The translations under genes were made by a program, and so were the position numbers. A stretch of DNA of 64,000 bases from Colletotrichum lupini (Eukaryota; Ascomycota; Sordariomycetes; Glomerellales; Glomerellaceae), in assembly GCF_023278565.1 (NCBI RefSeq), contig NC_064678.1, positions 4,340,001 through 4,404,000 on the forward strand, read 5' to 3'. This document shows, piece after piece, positions 12,801 to 26,424 of this stretch. The notes below the pieces were generated by a model. It saw only the letters and a program-made list of their open reading frames with translations, was not told where the DNA came from and did no database searches. Numbering within the stretch: the stretch's first letter is position 1; the number at the start of each line of letters is the position of its first letter.

Positions 12801-13865
12801 CGAAACTTACCCTTCAAATCTCGCAGAAATCATGCAACGAGCGGCAAACTATTGGCATCCTTCCGTTACCATAATTGTCACAATGGCCTGCTATTTCCGG
12901 TTGGGAAGCGGACTTCAACCAAGGGCGAAGTGTAAGAGACCGTTTCGGGAGTTCCGGTGTGGAGTTCCACCCGGGAGCACGGGCTGCGAACGATAGGATT
13001 CGGATCCGGGGAGGAAGAGGAATGCTGATCTTCGGCCGCCTCACCTTAAGGTTATTTGGAGGTGGCAACCATGAGGTCGACACCACGAGGTCACCTCACG
13101 GCTTGCGAGAAGCGGCGGATCAGATCATGTTACAGCAAAAATATGGACGCGGCGTTTGCCGACTTACTCAAGCCTCCTATTTTCGACTCGCAAAAGAAAA
13201 AAAACCAGCGAGGCTACGATAACGGTGGTGAGCAGTTTGAAACGGCGCATTAGATCAACAGCAGTTCGGCAAACCGTTGCAATGAGAGAACAACGCCCGC
13301 TAGTGCGGCGGAATTCCACTACACAGGTCACATCACACTCATGTTGTCCCGTCGAACGCCAATGGACACGCTCTATACTCATTTTCAGTATCCAACTTTC
13401 CTCACACTTTGGTCAATGAGTCCTTCAAGGAATGAGGCATCGTTTCCCTTCTTTTCACTGAGGTCAATCGCCTACACGATACGATATAAGATATCCAAGC
13501 CTCAAGTGGTTGAGTTGTGGCTGTGGTGGGGGCGAAAGACATCAGACAGACTGGCAGGGCCACCGCTTATCAGATGAAGATCCGTGCAATATACGGATGC
13601 TGCAAGAGCAAGGAGCAACAAGGTATTCGACCGTCGGCCCTTGCGAATTTCACTAGACATGGGCGGATGAAAAGACACAAAGCTCCCAAGTGTTCCACTA
13701 TGCCAATGTTACAGAATTAACCCCACGGCCTAGACCAACACCACCTCTCATCGGATACTTGTCCGCGATGTCCCGCCCCGGATTGAGAGTCCACTCTCAC
13801 AAGGTTTGGGGGAAATTGGAGAAGACTACGGCAGACTGCAAGAGGCACTCCGCTAAAACACTTTT
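9856..13865. other. Gene-free flank of the AT-rich block, 4 kb
   Basis: Base composition is ordinary, but I find no supported coding sequence, RNA gene or terminal repeat. The many short frames overlap on both strands, and none resembles a protein I know. Confidence 0.5.
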
Positions 13866-14539
13866 TTTATATATCAAAGCAGAAATCGTATTTTATAGTC
13901 ACCCTACTACCTAGGATAGGGTCTAGATTAGTATAATAACTTATAAATAGGGGTTATAAAGATTTATAACTTAAAAAATACTTTAATTTCGTAATATATT
14001 AAACCGTATAGCGGTATATAAAATCGCATAATATTATACCCCGACGTAAAAGTTTTTCTTCTCTTTATAACTTTATTATAAAAATAATTACTACTTTTTA
14101 CCTTTTTATAAGTAAAAATCACTCTTTATTTAAGTTATTAAACTAATAGCTCGCTTATAAATATTATAATATAGATTTATAATAACTTCTAATCTCTATA
14201 TAAGATGTTATTAAACTAATCGACCTTATAATACTTCTTCGTAAAGCTATTTTAAAACGACCAATCGATAATAATACTTATATAAGCTCTGCCCTTTTTG
14301 TATAATAAGAACGTATAAACGTATAAGCCTTAATATTAATAAAATCTTTTTTTACGGGCTTAAAGGAGCGGGAACGAAGTATTTAATAAATAAAAAAGGA
14401 GCTAAAGTAATTATTAATAATTAATATCTCTATTATATTATATAACATATCCTTTTTTAAAAACGAACTTAACGGTTTTTAAATAATAACTTATATTAAC
14501 GTCTAAGTTATTAAGAAGTTTATTAAAAAAGTTTAGTTT

Positions 14540-15140
14540 AATCGCTTCTTAACGTTTATTTTATATTAAAATATAATACGATTTATTATTTTATATTTTA
14601 TAATAAACTAGTAAATTCTTTTAATAGAGTAGATAGTATTTTTAATTAATATAAAGAATCCTTATAATATTTTAGAGTACTATAAAGTAGCGTACGAAGT
14701 TATAAGTTTAGAAAGATTCCTTTTTAAAGCTACGATCTTATATAAAAAAGATAATTACTAACTTTTTATTATTTCTTAAACTAGAATTGAGTTATTAATT
14801 ATTAAACCTTAGCTAGTAAAAAAGGGAAAAGGTCGTATAAAGCTAATTATAACTAAAACTTTAGGTAAATTAATATATAAAAATATTCCAAAAACACGGC
14901 TTTTAATAAGTATTAATATTAAACTAACGATAAAAATTAAGAAAGAATTATTAATTAAGTAAAAAAAGAAGATTGTTAAGAAAGAGGTAAAAGCTAAGAA
15001 AAAGGTTAAAAAGGATAAAAACGATAAAAAAGACGAGATTATAATAGTTTAATAAGAAGATAAAATTTACGATAATAAATAACTTAATATATTATAAAGA
15101 TAAAAACGAGCATTCTCGTTAATAAATAGTTTAGAGTAAA
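14540..15140 (+). pseudogene. Unidentified RIP-degraded coding remnant, Lys-rich C-terminus
   Basis: One plus-strand frame reads for roughly 200 codons with only scattered TAA/TAG, the stops RIP makes from Gln and Trp codons. It ends in a strongly basic stretch of Lys with a few Glu/Asp (around 14,960-15,040). The composition suggests a transposon-encoded protein. I do not recognise a motif, and ATGs have been erased. It lies in the left, unclassified part of the AT-rich block. Confidence 0.3.
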
Positions 15141-16996
15141 CTATAATTATATTTATAATTCTTCTTTGTCCTTAATATCGCTCATAATTACGAAGCTATT
15201 TAATACTCTAAGATTAATTCTAAAGTCTTCTAATCTTTACTTAACCTATATAATACCGCCCTATAGTTTATTAAGTAAAGTAACTTCTAGTTAGAGCTTA
15301 TTATATATATATTATTTTAAACGAATACGAAGATATTAATACGCTTTAAAATAAAGATAATTAACCTCGCTAAACTTCGTACTTTTAGCTAATATAATTA
15401 GGGAGCCCTTAATAATTAAAATATAAATTTATAAAGTAGCTTAAAGAAAATATACGTCTAGATTATTACTATTTTAAATAACGTTTAATAGTTATTAAAC
15501 TTAGTTTTAATTAATTAGTTATATAAAGTCTTATATAGTTCGTAATATAGGTTAATAATATAGTTACTATAACTAATTAGAAATAATATAAAGGCGACCT
15601 TTTTAATAACGAATTCAATAAGAGTTCTAAATTTATACGAAGTTAATAAAATTAGAACGAATTAGTAGTATATACGTAAATAGAAGTATAATTTAGTTAG
15701 AGAGTATATCTATATAGAATAGCCCTTAGAACTTAAGTAGTTAGAAGTATTCTTATAAACGTAAATATACTTATATATACTAAGATATATATTACTTACT
15801 TACTAATATACTAATCTACTTTAATAAAGACGATTTTACTAACTCTTAATCTTAACGTTATAGATACTTTTATTAAAAATCTAATAATTACGGAATATAA
15901 TTAGACTTTCTATTATTAAATAGTATTATAAAAAGTAGTAATAAATACTAGACATAAAAACGGTTTCTTTCCCTCGGTCTAAATAAACTCATAATAGTAT
16001 AAATCCCCGTTATTAAATAATAATAAAATATTATATAAGTATATTCCGGGACGTATAAATAAAAACCCCTATATAGAACTATATAATAAACTACGAATAA
16101 GTATTAATACTAATATAGATCTTAAATTTAAATAGTAAAAGCTTATTGTACGTATCTAAAGACTAAATATAATTTAATCTAAGAGTTATAAACCCTTTAT
16201 AATAGTACCTTATCTTACTTAACCGATCTTAAACTTATTATAAAAAGGTTTTATAATATATAAAGTATAGTTTATCTTAGCTAATAATATAAGCTTATTA
16301 ATAAACCTATATATAAAAATACTCTCTACCGTACCTTTTAATACGGTAAGTAACCTCTAGTATACTAAAAAAGAACTCTTCTAATCGTTATTATATAATT
16401 ACGAGCTATTTTAATATTTATTATTACTAAAGCTAATTTTATTAACGAAGTATTAATAATCCTATAGCCGTAATTATAAATCCTTTAGACTAGAGTTAAA
16501 AAAGGATATCTTTATCGTTTAAGTATTATTAGAAAAATAATTCTTAAATACGAATTAATAAATCTTTAAAAAAGACCGTACGCTCTTCTCGTTATAAGTC
16601 CTATTTCGTAAGTTAACGTTCGAAAGTTCGCTTTATAATTCTAGTACTAAAAACTATAAAAATATATATAATAATTATATTATAAGTCTAATTACTCTCT
16701 AACTTTATAATAATTATTGTTCGATATAATAAAAGATTAATACGCGGTTGTACTATTTTAAAAAAATAGTAATATATAAAATAAAAAACTAAAAAAGAAA
16801 TTTTAAGTAAGAAGTAAATATTTATATATAATTATAGCGATATATAGGGATATCCTTTTACTTATAAGGTTTTATAAATATATATATAGAAATATAGATA
16901 CTTACGGGGATCTATAACGCTAAAAAGGATAGAAAAGTATATAATAATAATATATAATAAATAAAAGTTTTATAATTTTATTAAAAACGTTAAACT

Positions 16997-17225
16997 TTAG
17001 GGGGAGCTTTTATACGGTTAGTTACGGCCTCTTATAGGCTAAACTAAGTAAATATACTCTAATTTATAGTTAGTAAGTACCCTACGACTCTATAAGGGCC
17101 TTATTACCCGGGTATTAAGCCTAACTATATTATATCTTAATATATACTTATATAAACTCCTATACTATACTATATAAGAATATTAAATTAATTACTCCTT
17201 ATTCGGAGTTTATATAAGTTAGTAA
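16997..17225 (+). repeat. Possible polypurine tract and LTR of a second retroelement
   Basis: A purine run containing AGGGGGAG (about 17,000) is followed within a few bases by TATACGGTTAG..., which could be an LTR starting with RIP-mutated TG. A TATATAAAC box lies in the putative LTR near 17,150. I did not find the matching second copy, so this is weak. Confidence 0.25.
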
Positions 17226-18200
17226 CGCTCCTTATAATCCTATATATTATTATATATACCCTCTTTATTATTTTTAGCCTACTTAGCTACTTATTTAAAA
17301 GCTTCCGCTATTATATAAAAGTATATAGCGGGGATAATACTTAAAAACTTAAATAGAGTGTTAATACGGACTTTATTACGGCCCTTATAATTATAACCGC
17401 GCTTAATAACTTTAATAAGCGTATTACGAACTAGTACGAACCGTTAATAAACTATAAATAGATATAAAATAGTATAGGGTAACGTACGAGTAATAATAGG
17501 AGGCGTAACGAGCGTATACTCGTATATAGTAAATATATAGTTATAATTAAAATAGCCCTTACTTATAAAAGTAACGCAATTAGCGAAAATACCTTTACTA
17601 GCCTTATAACGGGCGCACGACTTAGTATTAGTTTTAGCGTTATTATATATAGTTATTTAAATAGTATCGGTAGCCTAAGTACGAGTTACGGTAATATCTA
17701 GGGGTATATAATAGCTATTCTTAGTAATCTTAGAGTTAAGCTTAATCTAACGCTAGGGCTAGATTATATAAGTTAATATAATAATATTAAATAATATAGG
17801 GTAGTATATACTAACCTATATAATACTAAAGTTATAGATTTAGTAAAAAGTCTTCGAAAAAGAAGATAAAGAGCTTATAAATAATATAAAAATCTATATA
17901 ATAAAGAAGCTATTATATAGAAGTATATGTATTAGTAAGGAGGTAAGAGGTTATTTTATAAGATATAAGGTCGTTAGGGTATTACGTAAGTTAGTATACG
18001 GGGACCGTTAGGAGCTATATACCCTTAATACGGGCCGGAACGCTATATTAAGCGCTTATTATAAGTATTATACGGCGTACGTAATTATTAGAAAAGGGAG
18101 TATCCTATACGAAATTGTTAGTATATATACATAAATAGTTAATACTAAAGAAAAAAGTAAATAAAAAGAATTAAATTATAAATAGGTATATATACGTAAT

Positions 18201-18352
18201 TATACTTATAATTGTGCGTATATTAGCCTAAGAAGAAGTACAATTACTAATTAGTAAAAATTACACTAGCAATTGCGCATAAAATTACCTAATTATACCT
18301 AATTAATATTTCTAATTAGCAAATCGCGAATATTATACTTATAATTGCGTAT
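18201..18352. repeat. Direct repeat pair around a less-mutated island
   Basis: TATACTTATAATTGTGCGTAT at 18,201 recurs as TATACTTATAATTGCGTAT at 18,334, about 133 bp apart and differing by a missing TG. The sequence between keeps CA and TG dinucleotides (for example ACAATTAC and GCAATTGCGC) that are nearly absent elsewhere in the block. It could be a small younger insertion or simply unmutated spacer. Confidence 0.3.
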
Positions 18353-18566
18353 ATAATTAGGTAATAGTAATAAAAGTAAAGTAGAAAAGGGCATAAAGTA
18401 TAATAAAGCGAAATATAATCGCTAATAAATAACTATAAGGGCGTAGGCGGATTATTTACCTTACTTAAAGAATATTAGGTTAGTTAAGAGGAAAGGGAAA
18501 TTAATTAATAATAGAAATTAGTAAGGAGGATATGCCCCCTAGCTACTCTATTTTTACTAAGTAGTA

Positions 18567-18571
18567 TAACC
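18567..18571. repeat. Target-site duplication, left copy (TAACC)
   Basis: TAACC directly precedes the 5' LTR and is repeated directly after the 3' LTR at 26,615-26,619. Five bases is the usual duplication length for gypsy elements. Confidence 0.8.
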
Positions 18572-18761
18572 TATAATAGATTCGGGATGCGGCTAGTAAT
18601 AGGACACCGATAACTTAATAACTAATATACGGATCTTATTATAAAAGAACTTTTTAAAAAGTAGAGCCCTTATAAAGGACTCTATAAGCTTTAGTCTTAT
18701 AATATACTTATATTTATATTATAGCCTCGCTAGTTAAGTATTTATAGCCTAATCTTTTATA
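18572..18761 (+). repeat. 5' LTR, 190 bp
   Basis: Aligns without gaps to 26,425-26,614. I count about 22 differences by eye, all C/T or G/A transitions, which points to RIP rather than ordinary ageing. Long identical stretches include ACGGATCTTATTATAAAAGA and ATAGCCTCGCTAGTTAAGT. Confidence 0.88.
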
Positions 18762-21700
18762 ATTCTAAAGCTTTTACTTTTATAAAATAATTAGTATAAA
18801 TAATAATAAATTATAAAAACGAACGGAACGTTAATAAAACGACGCTTAGCTATTAGTAAAAAGCTATTAATATTAACGAGTTATAGCTATTTAGAGTCGA
18901 CTATTTAACCCTATTCCGTCCGGGAGAACGAGCTTATTATAGGGCAAGTCCTATTTAAATACTAATATCTATAAAAGAGCTAGATAAAGAAGATAATTAA
19001 GGCAAATTACCCTCACGGGCTAGTTACCTCGTTAATACCCTAAAGACCCTATCTATTATAAACGGGGCGTTTATTAATAATTAATTACTAAATATACGAG
19101 GTTAAGGTGCGTATAAAGGCGTAAGTAATACTAAAATAGCTAGTTTAATAGACCCTATAGGCCTAATAATAACTTATTTTTATAAAATAATAAAAATAAT
19201 AATTAAAAATTAAAACTAAGAACGGTATTAATACGAGGAGCTTATTTAATAGCTTACCGAGCGGCTAGCGACGTATTTAGGTTAATAAGAATATAAAAAG
19301 CCTCCTTTTTATAACTATAAACCGATTAAAAAAGAGTTTACGAGTACCTAAGTAGTAAACTAAATTATTATTATAAAAGTAAATAATAAGCTTTATATAA
19401 AAAGCACTATAAAATAGTATATTAAATAAGCCCTATTTAAAATATCCTTATTATTATAAACGTAATAGTATAATTATAAAAAGAGCCTCTAAAATCCCCT
19501 CTTTTAAAGTAACTTCTTAGCGTTTATTCGCTAATAATATATAAACCCCGAGACTTAAAAACGGGAATACTATAAAAAGCTAAGGACGAAGAGGTTAAAA
19601 AAGGGCTAGACCCCTACCTAGTTCCTCGCTAAGTAGTTAGCGATCTATTATAACTTAAGTATAAACAATATAAAGAATTTAAAAGTAGAAGTATACTAAT
19701 TCTTTTTTAAACTGTTATTTTAGTTATAGGACGATCTAATTCGTTATAAGGTCTTAATTAAGAAAGTACGTAATATAGCCTATAAGGCTAATAAACTATA
19801 ATTATTAAATTAGTAAAAAGGCGGTAATTAGTTATAAAAAAACGGCAAAAAGAGGCTATATCCGTTATTAGAGCAACCGTATTAAATATCCCCCTTTTAT
19901 AAAAAAAAGAATAAAAAGAGCTCTAAAGAGCTAGGCTCTAAGGACTTGCTAGGAGTAATATTATAAAAGCTATATAATAAAAGTACTCGTACTAAGTTAT
20001 TATAAAAGCGTTATAATAGCAATATTAAATACTTTATATATAACAAAATAGGCTATATATTTAATAAATACTAAAAAAATAAATCGGGAAGTAGGGGTAA
20101 CGATAAGCTAACGTACCCCTAATTAAAACTAACGTTAGTAACTGTCTAACGGGTTACTACCGAGCTAAAAGTTATAAAGGTTAACTTATTAAAAAATAAA
20201 TAAACATAAGTAATATACCTAATATACTTACGCTAAGTATTAAAAGGGTACTAATAAGAATAATTATAAAGGGTAGGGTAATAGTTCTACGAGGTATTAC
20301 TAAAAGGCTAGTAAAAGTTAATATAGATATATACTCCGAAATAAATATTATTAGTACTAGGTTCGTAACCTACTTAGGGTTAACCCCGGCTACTATTATA
20401 GCTCCCTCGTTAAGGGACTTTTAGGGTAAAGTTATAAGCTAAGAGAAAGCTTATTAATTAACGCTCTTCCTTATTAACTACTATAAGTAACTAAAGAAGA
20501 TTTAGTAACTATTTGCCGTAGTTAATAAGAATAAAGAAATAGTAGACCTCTTACTATTATAACTATTAATAAGCTAAGAGGGTATTCGTATTAATATAGT
20601 AACGAATATATAGTTATACGAGCCTATTTCGGTTACTAAATTAGAAATAATAGCTTGCGATATCGTTAAGAATTATAAAAGGGTATATATATTATATATC
20701 GCTACTATAAAAAGCATCGTAGGGGTAATAAAGACTAAACTACGAAGAGGTCTACTATTAGAACTTTAATTAAAAATAGAGATATTTAACGAGTAGTTAG
20801 CAAAGGGACCGTAATTATATAACGGAGTAGAATATTCTATTAACTTAGTTCTAAATACTAAACTACTATATAGTCCTATCTATCCGTTAAATAAAAAATA
20901 ACTTAATAAGCTTCGCGTATATATTATTAAAAACTTAGTAAACGGTCGCATTATACCTTTAGTTAATAAAGCTAGGGTACTAATCCTCTTCGTATTAAAA
21001 AAGGATAATACGCTATATTTTTATATAAACTACCGCAAGCTAAATAAAATAATTATAAAGAATCGATACTTACTACTGCTTATTAATAAGCTCCTAAATA
21101 AGCTTTATAGAGCGAAATAGATCTTAAAAATAAACATTAGGGATACCTACTACCGTATTTAAATTAAAAAAAAAAAACTAATAAAAAATAGCGTTCCGGA
21201 ACCGATACGGTTACTTTAAGTATATTATTATACCTTTCGGGCTAACGAACGCACCCGTAATATTCTAAGCGTATATTTACCGAGCGCTCGCTAACTTACT
21301 AAATACTTATTATATAGTATATATAAACGATTTAATAATCTACTTAATAATAAAGGAGTAGTATATAGAGGATATTAAGAAATACTCGTTTTATTAAAAG
21401 AGGGTCGAGTTCCTAAGTTATATTATTATACCAAAAGGAATTAAAATTAACTCGTTATAAGTATAAACGATCGCTAACTAAAAGGCGCTAGAGTCTATTA
21501 AGGATATCTAAGTATTCTTAGGGTTCTATAACTTCTATTAAAAGTTTATTACTAAATACTCGGGCATCGTTATACTAATAATAGTATTATTAAAAATAAA
21601 AAAGGGGTAAATAAAAGATTTCTAATAGACTAAGGAAGTAAACGAGGTATTTAATTAGCTAAAAGTCGCTTTTATTTTAGTAACCGTACTTACGTACTAA

Positions 21701-23990
21701 AACTTATAACGTATTATATAAATAAAAACCGACGCTTCGGTTAAAGCTATTATAGCAATTTTATCGTAATAAGCTAATAAAAAATAGTAACCCGTTACTT
21801 ATTAATTATAAAAACTTATAAATACGGAGTAGTAATAGGCTACGGGCTAATAAGAACTACTTATTATAATAAAAGGGCTAGAGTACTAGGCTTATTACCT
21901 CTAGGGCCTTTTATAAAAGTTTATAGTCCTAACGGACTACTAAGTACTTAAAGGAGTAATTAGCGCACTAGTATAAGACTTTTAAAAAAAGCTCGTAAAA
22001 TAAATATATAAACTATTAATATTTAACTTTAACTTAGAATACTAGCTAGGGAAAACGAACCTAGCAAACGGTCTATTTAAAAAGCTAAACTATATAAAAA
22101 GAGAAGTGCTTTATAAAAACGTCCTCCCTATACTAGCTTAGAAGCTATGTCTTATTAATAAACTACTACCTAACGTTTAGTAAAAAATAATTAGTTTAAA
22201 AAAATAAAATAATATTATTAAGGTATATATTTAAGTAGTTAAAGCCTCCTTTTGCAATCCTAGCTAAATATTAACTAGCTCTAAGGATAAGGAATCCTCT
22301 CCCCTATATTAATAACGTATTATAGGGCGCACTAATAAAATAATAATAATTATTATTATAATAACTCGAGGTAAGAAAGTAAAAGAGTTATTAATAAACG
22401 CTTATTAACGGTTTAGTAAGGATAAAAAAGAGTCGGATAGAGCTAGGGTTATTATATTAAAATAGTATATCCTACGCCCTATTATAAAAAAGCTTATAAA
22501 GAATAAAATAGTATTCGCTTCCTATTTCTTATTAAAAACTAAAGAGCTTATTAAAGGACTATAGGTTAAAAACGAGTTCTATATATTATAATTAATAAAA
22601 GTTCGTACTATAGCTAGCGAGCTAAGAGTATATTTACTTAATAAATAGAGCATACTATTTTTAAAAAAAAGACTTATTATTCCTTAAGTAAAATCTCTTT
22701 AAATAAAGATCTTTTACTAATATTATAATAATTATAAAGTAAGTTATATAAGAGTTACGAAAACTCTCGAGCTAATTTAAAAAAAGTTTTACTAAAAAAA
22801 TATTTAACGAGATATTTAGGAATACGTTAAGAACTATAAGTATTATTTAAAAGTTATAACCCTAAGATATAAGCCGTATGGGTAGTTATAGTTATTACTA
22901 CTACCCTTATACCTATTTTAAAAAATATTTATAAACTTTATTATAGAACTATTACTAAGCGCTCGTAATAATAGTACAAAGTACGATAGTATCATAATTA
23001 TTATTTATTATATAATAAAGTTCGTAAAGTTCTTACTTATTATTAAAATACTTAACGTAATATAAATAATAAGTATCCTATACTAAGAGGTTAAATATAA
23101 GTTCGGTATACCTAAAAGCATTATTATAAATAAAAATAAGCTCTTTATAAGCGCATTTTAAAAAGAGTTTACTAAAAAACGGATAATACGTCGTTAACTA
23201 TTTACTACGTATTACCTATAAACGGACGGCTAAATAGAGTAAACTTATTAAATATTAAAAAAGTATTTAAAAGTCTATACTAAGGGCTCGCTAAATAAAT
23301 AAGTAGCGTAACTAAAAGAGGCCGAGTTTATATATAATAATAGCTAATACTCTATTATAAAAGTATCCCCATATATAGTATTATATAGCTATTATTTTAA
23401 GTATATTAAATATATACTTAATTATAAAGCTATAGTCTAAGGGGTTCGGGAAAGGGTTTAGAAAATTAAGAAGATTAGGGCCTAGGCTACGCGAGCGTAA
23501 GCATAAGCTTTTAAAAGCTAAGTAGCTTATTATAATAAAAAACATACCTTAAAAAAGTTTAATTATAAAAAGGTCGTCGGCCTATTAATAAAGAATATAC
23601 GATTTAAAAATAATAAATTAGTACTAAGATATATTAAAATAGTAATAGCTAAAAGGGTAAGGAAATAGGCTTACCGAGTATATTTACTAAAATAATATTA
23701 AAAAATATATAATGTTTTCCTAATTTCCTAGCTTAAGTTATAGGGAAATCGCCGAATAGTTAGTAACTAAATAGTAAATCTCCTAAAGTTAAAGGACGAG
23801 TAAAACGTTTAAAAAGTTAAAAAAATCGTTACGATATAAAGCGAGGAAAAAAACTTATAATATCTTATTGAATAAGCTAAGTAGCTTACTAAATATAATA
23901 TATAAAAGCTTATTAAGTATTTTAAAAGGGTAGTAAAAGTAGTTAATAAATTTAAATACTATAAAAAAAGGGTATATATAAAATAAAATA
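18762..23990 (+). pseudogene. Degenerate gag-pol of the gypsy element
   Basis: Domains are legible through the mutations. At 20,030-20,071 a zinc knuckle reads YFIYNKIGYIFNKY, exactly C-x2-C-x4-H-x4-C with every Cys and His turned to Tyr. Around 20,316-20,375 SEINIIS marks the aspartic protease. At about 20,960-21,400 the reverse transcriptase shows YRKLNKI, IPFGLTNAP and a YIND relic of the catalytic YxDD. RNase H (KTDAS) lies near 21,715. Integrase occupies about 22,700-23,420, with KPYGQLQ, a Y-x-P-Q-T-D-G-Q relic and mutated zinc ligands. A chromodomain relic with YLIE and a WEPI-like stretch lies at about 23,840-23,960. In-frame stops occur throughout, and no active protein is possible. 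Confidence 0.8.
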
Positions 23991-23999
23991 ATAAACGTT

Positions 24000-25935
24000 A
24001 AGTTTATAATAAAAAGTTACCGAATATAAGTTAATTAATAATATACTATAGAACCCTTTTTATTTAACCTAGCGCAATCTTTAAAAAAAAGATATAATAT
24101 TATAACCCTTAGTAATACGTCGCTAAGAGATCGCTAAGATCTAGCTACGTAAGGGGAGCAACTTATATAATATTAATAATAATAGTAATAGCTCTAGTAT
24201 ATACTTCTAAAGCTTAATAATTAATAATAATAGTCCGCTTAATAAATAAAAAGCAGAGAGGCTTCGTACGCATACTTAGCTAACTATTTAAAATAAGGCC
24301 GTTAACTTTATTAATATTATAATAAGTAAAAGGGAGGTAATTAAAGTCGCGCAGAATATTATATATATTAATAATAGTAGTTTATAAAGCGTTCGCCGCC
24401 TAGTCGCTATTAAAGGCTATAATAAAAAGCATAATAAGAGCTATAATAAGAGGTATAATAAGAGCTATAATAAGAGGTATAACGGGAGCTATAATAAGAA
24501 GTATAATAAGAGCTATAATAAGAAATAGAGTAAGAAGCGAAGTAGGGGCCGTAATGCTATTATTATTAATAATAAGTCGGGGATAGGGGACGTTATTTAA
24601 AATAACGCTCTCGTAGTCTTAGTTAAGCTAAGGGACCTTAATAATATTAATATTTATAAAGAACTTAATAACGTCGAACTACTTATTACGACCCGTAGCT
24701 TTAATTTTAATATAAATAATAACCTTATTAAGCTATTATAAAGCCTTTACTTAGAGCGGGAGGAGCGTAATACTAGCCTTATTAAAATTTAAAATAATAT
24801 AACTAAAAGCTAGGGTACCCTCGTTTATACTAAAGAGAGCGTTATAAGTAGGGGTTAGTAAGTTATTAACGTTAAAGTAGTAGTGCTTATTACGACGCTA
24901 AAAAAAAGAATTCTCTAAGTTATTACTAAGCTCTTTAGATTCGGTATCCTCGCGCTAAAACTTATTAAACTTAAACTTAAAATCGTCCCGCTCGTCGTTA
25001 TTATTAAGAATATAATTAATAATAAAAGCACGCTTCTTAATAAGAGTCCGAGTCTCGGGACCGTAGGAAATAGGGGTAGCGCTATATATAATAATAATAT
25101 AAATAAGTACCTTATTTACTAAGAACTTAGTAACGCGTTTATAAAAAATAAGAAAAGTAAGAAACTTTTAGATATATATAATAATAACGCCCTTAAGAGT
25201 CTTTTTATAATACTAAGTTAGAGCGTTAAGGTTATTTCGTAGAGTGGTTATATAGCTATTATTATAAAAATAAGCTAGCTAGAAGTAACTAAAATAAAAG
25301 ATAATTTTAGTTTTATTATTAATATTAAGGATACTAGCCTAAAAAAAGAAATCTAAGTTAATAAAAAGAAAATTTACTAAATAATTACTAACGACTTATT
25401 ATAATTAAGATTAATAAGTTTAAATACTTATAATTAGTAGCGAGCTCTTAGAGAGTAGCTTATTTAAAGTAGACCTTTTTTATTTTATTACCTACCGACG
25501 GGTTAATAATATAAATAGCTACCTTTTCTTATATATTAATAGTATAGTTAAAGGTATAAAGAACGTAGCCGCGCTTATAAGAGTTAAAGCTACCCTATTC
25601 TTTAGTATTACAAAACTTTATAAAAGTATTTTAAATAAATTAAGTAGCGCTATATAGCTCCTTAGGAACCTAAGAAATATCGTTAGCTAATATTTCGGTA
25701 ATAGATTAGCGAGGACTTAATAACTTATAGCAAAACACTTCTTCTTATTAATTTAATAAATAATATACTTAGTAATATAAGCGCCGGTAATATAAATAAG
25801 CTCGTTAATATTATAATATAGACTAGCTAAGTAGCGTATATAGAGAGCACCGCTATAAAAACTATAAAAGCCCTTTTTAAAATTATACTCTATATTAAAT
25901 ATATCCTAAATATATAAAATAGTAAACATTTTAGT
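24000..25935 (-). pseudogene. Degraded open frame in the 3' tail of the gypsy element, likely antisense
   Basis: Reading leftward from a surviving ATG at 25,929 (MFTILYI...), the frame contains long stop-free runs interrupted only by TAA/TAG at spacings fitting mutated Gln/Trp codons, down to about 25,440. After a cluster of stops it opens again to about 24,120. The sense strand of 24,150-25,460 also has an open-ish frame that reads the 12-bp repeats as K-S-Y-N/K-R-Y-N, so strand is not settled. No known retroelement domain is recognisable. It could be an extra gene of the element or a nested insertion. Confidence 0.35.
24426..24530 (+). repeat. 12-bp tandem repeat inside the gypsy tail
   Basis: About eight imperfect copies of AAGAGCTATAAT / AAGAGGTATAAT in phase with codons. 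Before RIP the units probably read AAGAGCCATGAC, so one strand would encode a Lys/Ser/His/Asp repeat and the other a Met/Leu/Ala/Pro-rich repeat. Confidence 0.75.
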
Positions 25936-26410
25936 AAATACTTAGCGATAATATAGCGAGAGAGTTATAATTAAAAAATAATACGGAATTAAAATATCGT
26001 AAAAAAAAAAGTATAGTTATATAAGAAAGAATTCGCAAAACGGTCGCTAAATAAAAAAAAGAAAAAAAAAATAAACACGCGACTAGTAATAAATAAAAAA
26101 TCTTTTATTATAATTCATAGCTTAGTAATAATAATAACCGCGAGGTTAAGCGGGCTTTTATATATTATAATAGTTAAAATATTTTATTACGAATATATAT
26201 TACTAACTTAGTAACTAGTTAGCGTACTATTATTAAATAATAATAATAAAGTATCCGTTAAATAAGGAAATAGGAGTAATACCTTATTCCTAAGTAAAAA
26301 AGGATATTATTAACGCCTTACGGAATCTATTATAAATAACGACGTTAATAGCTTTATTATTAGTATTAAAAAAAGATATTATATAATAACTTTAGGGACT
26401 AAAGTTATAT

Positions 26411-26420
26411 AAGGGGGAAG
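26411..26420 (+). other. Polypurine tract (plus-strand primer)
   Basis: AAGGGGGAAG lies four bases before the 3' LTR on the coding strand. This is the expected place for second-strand priming, and it confirms plus orientation of the element. Confidence 0.75.
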
Positions 26421-26424
26421 TAAT

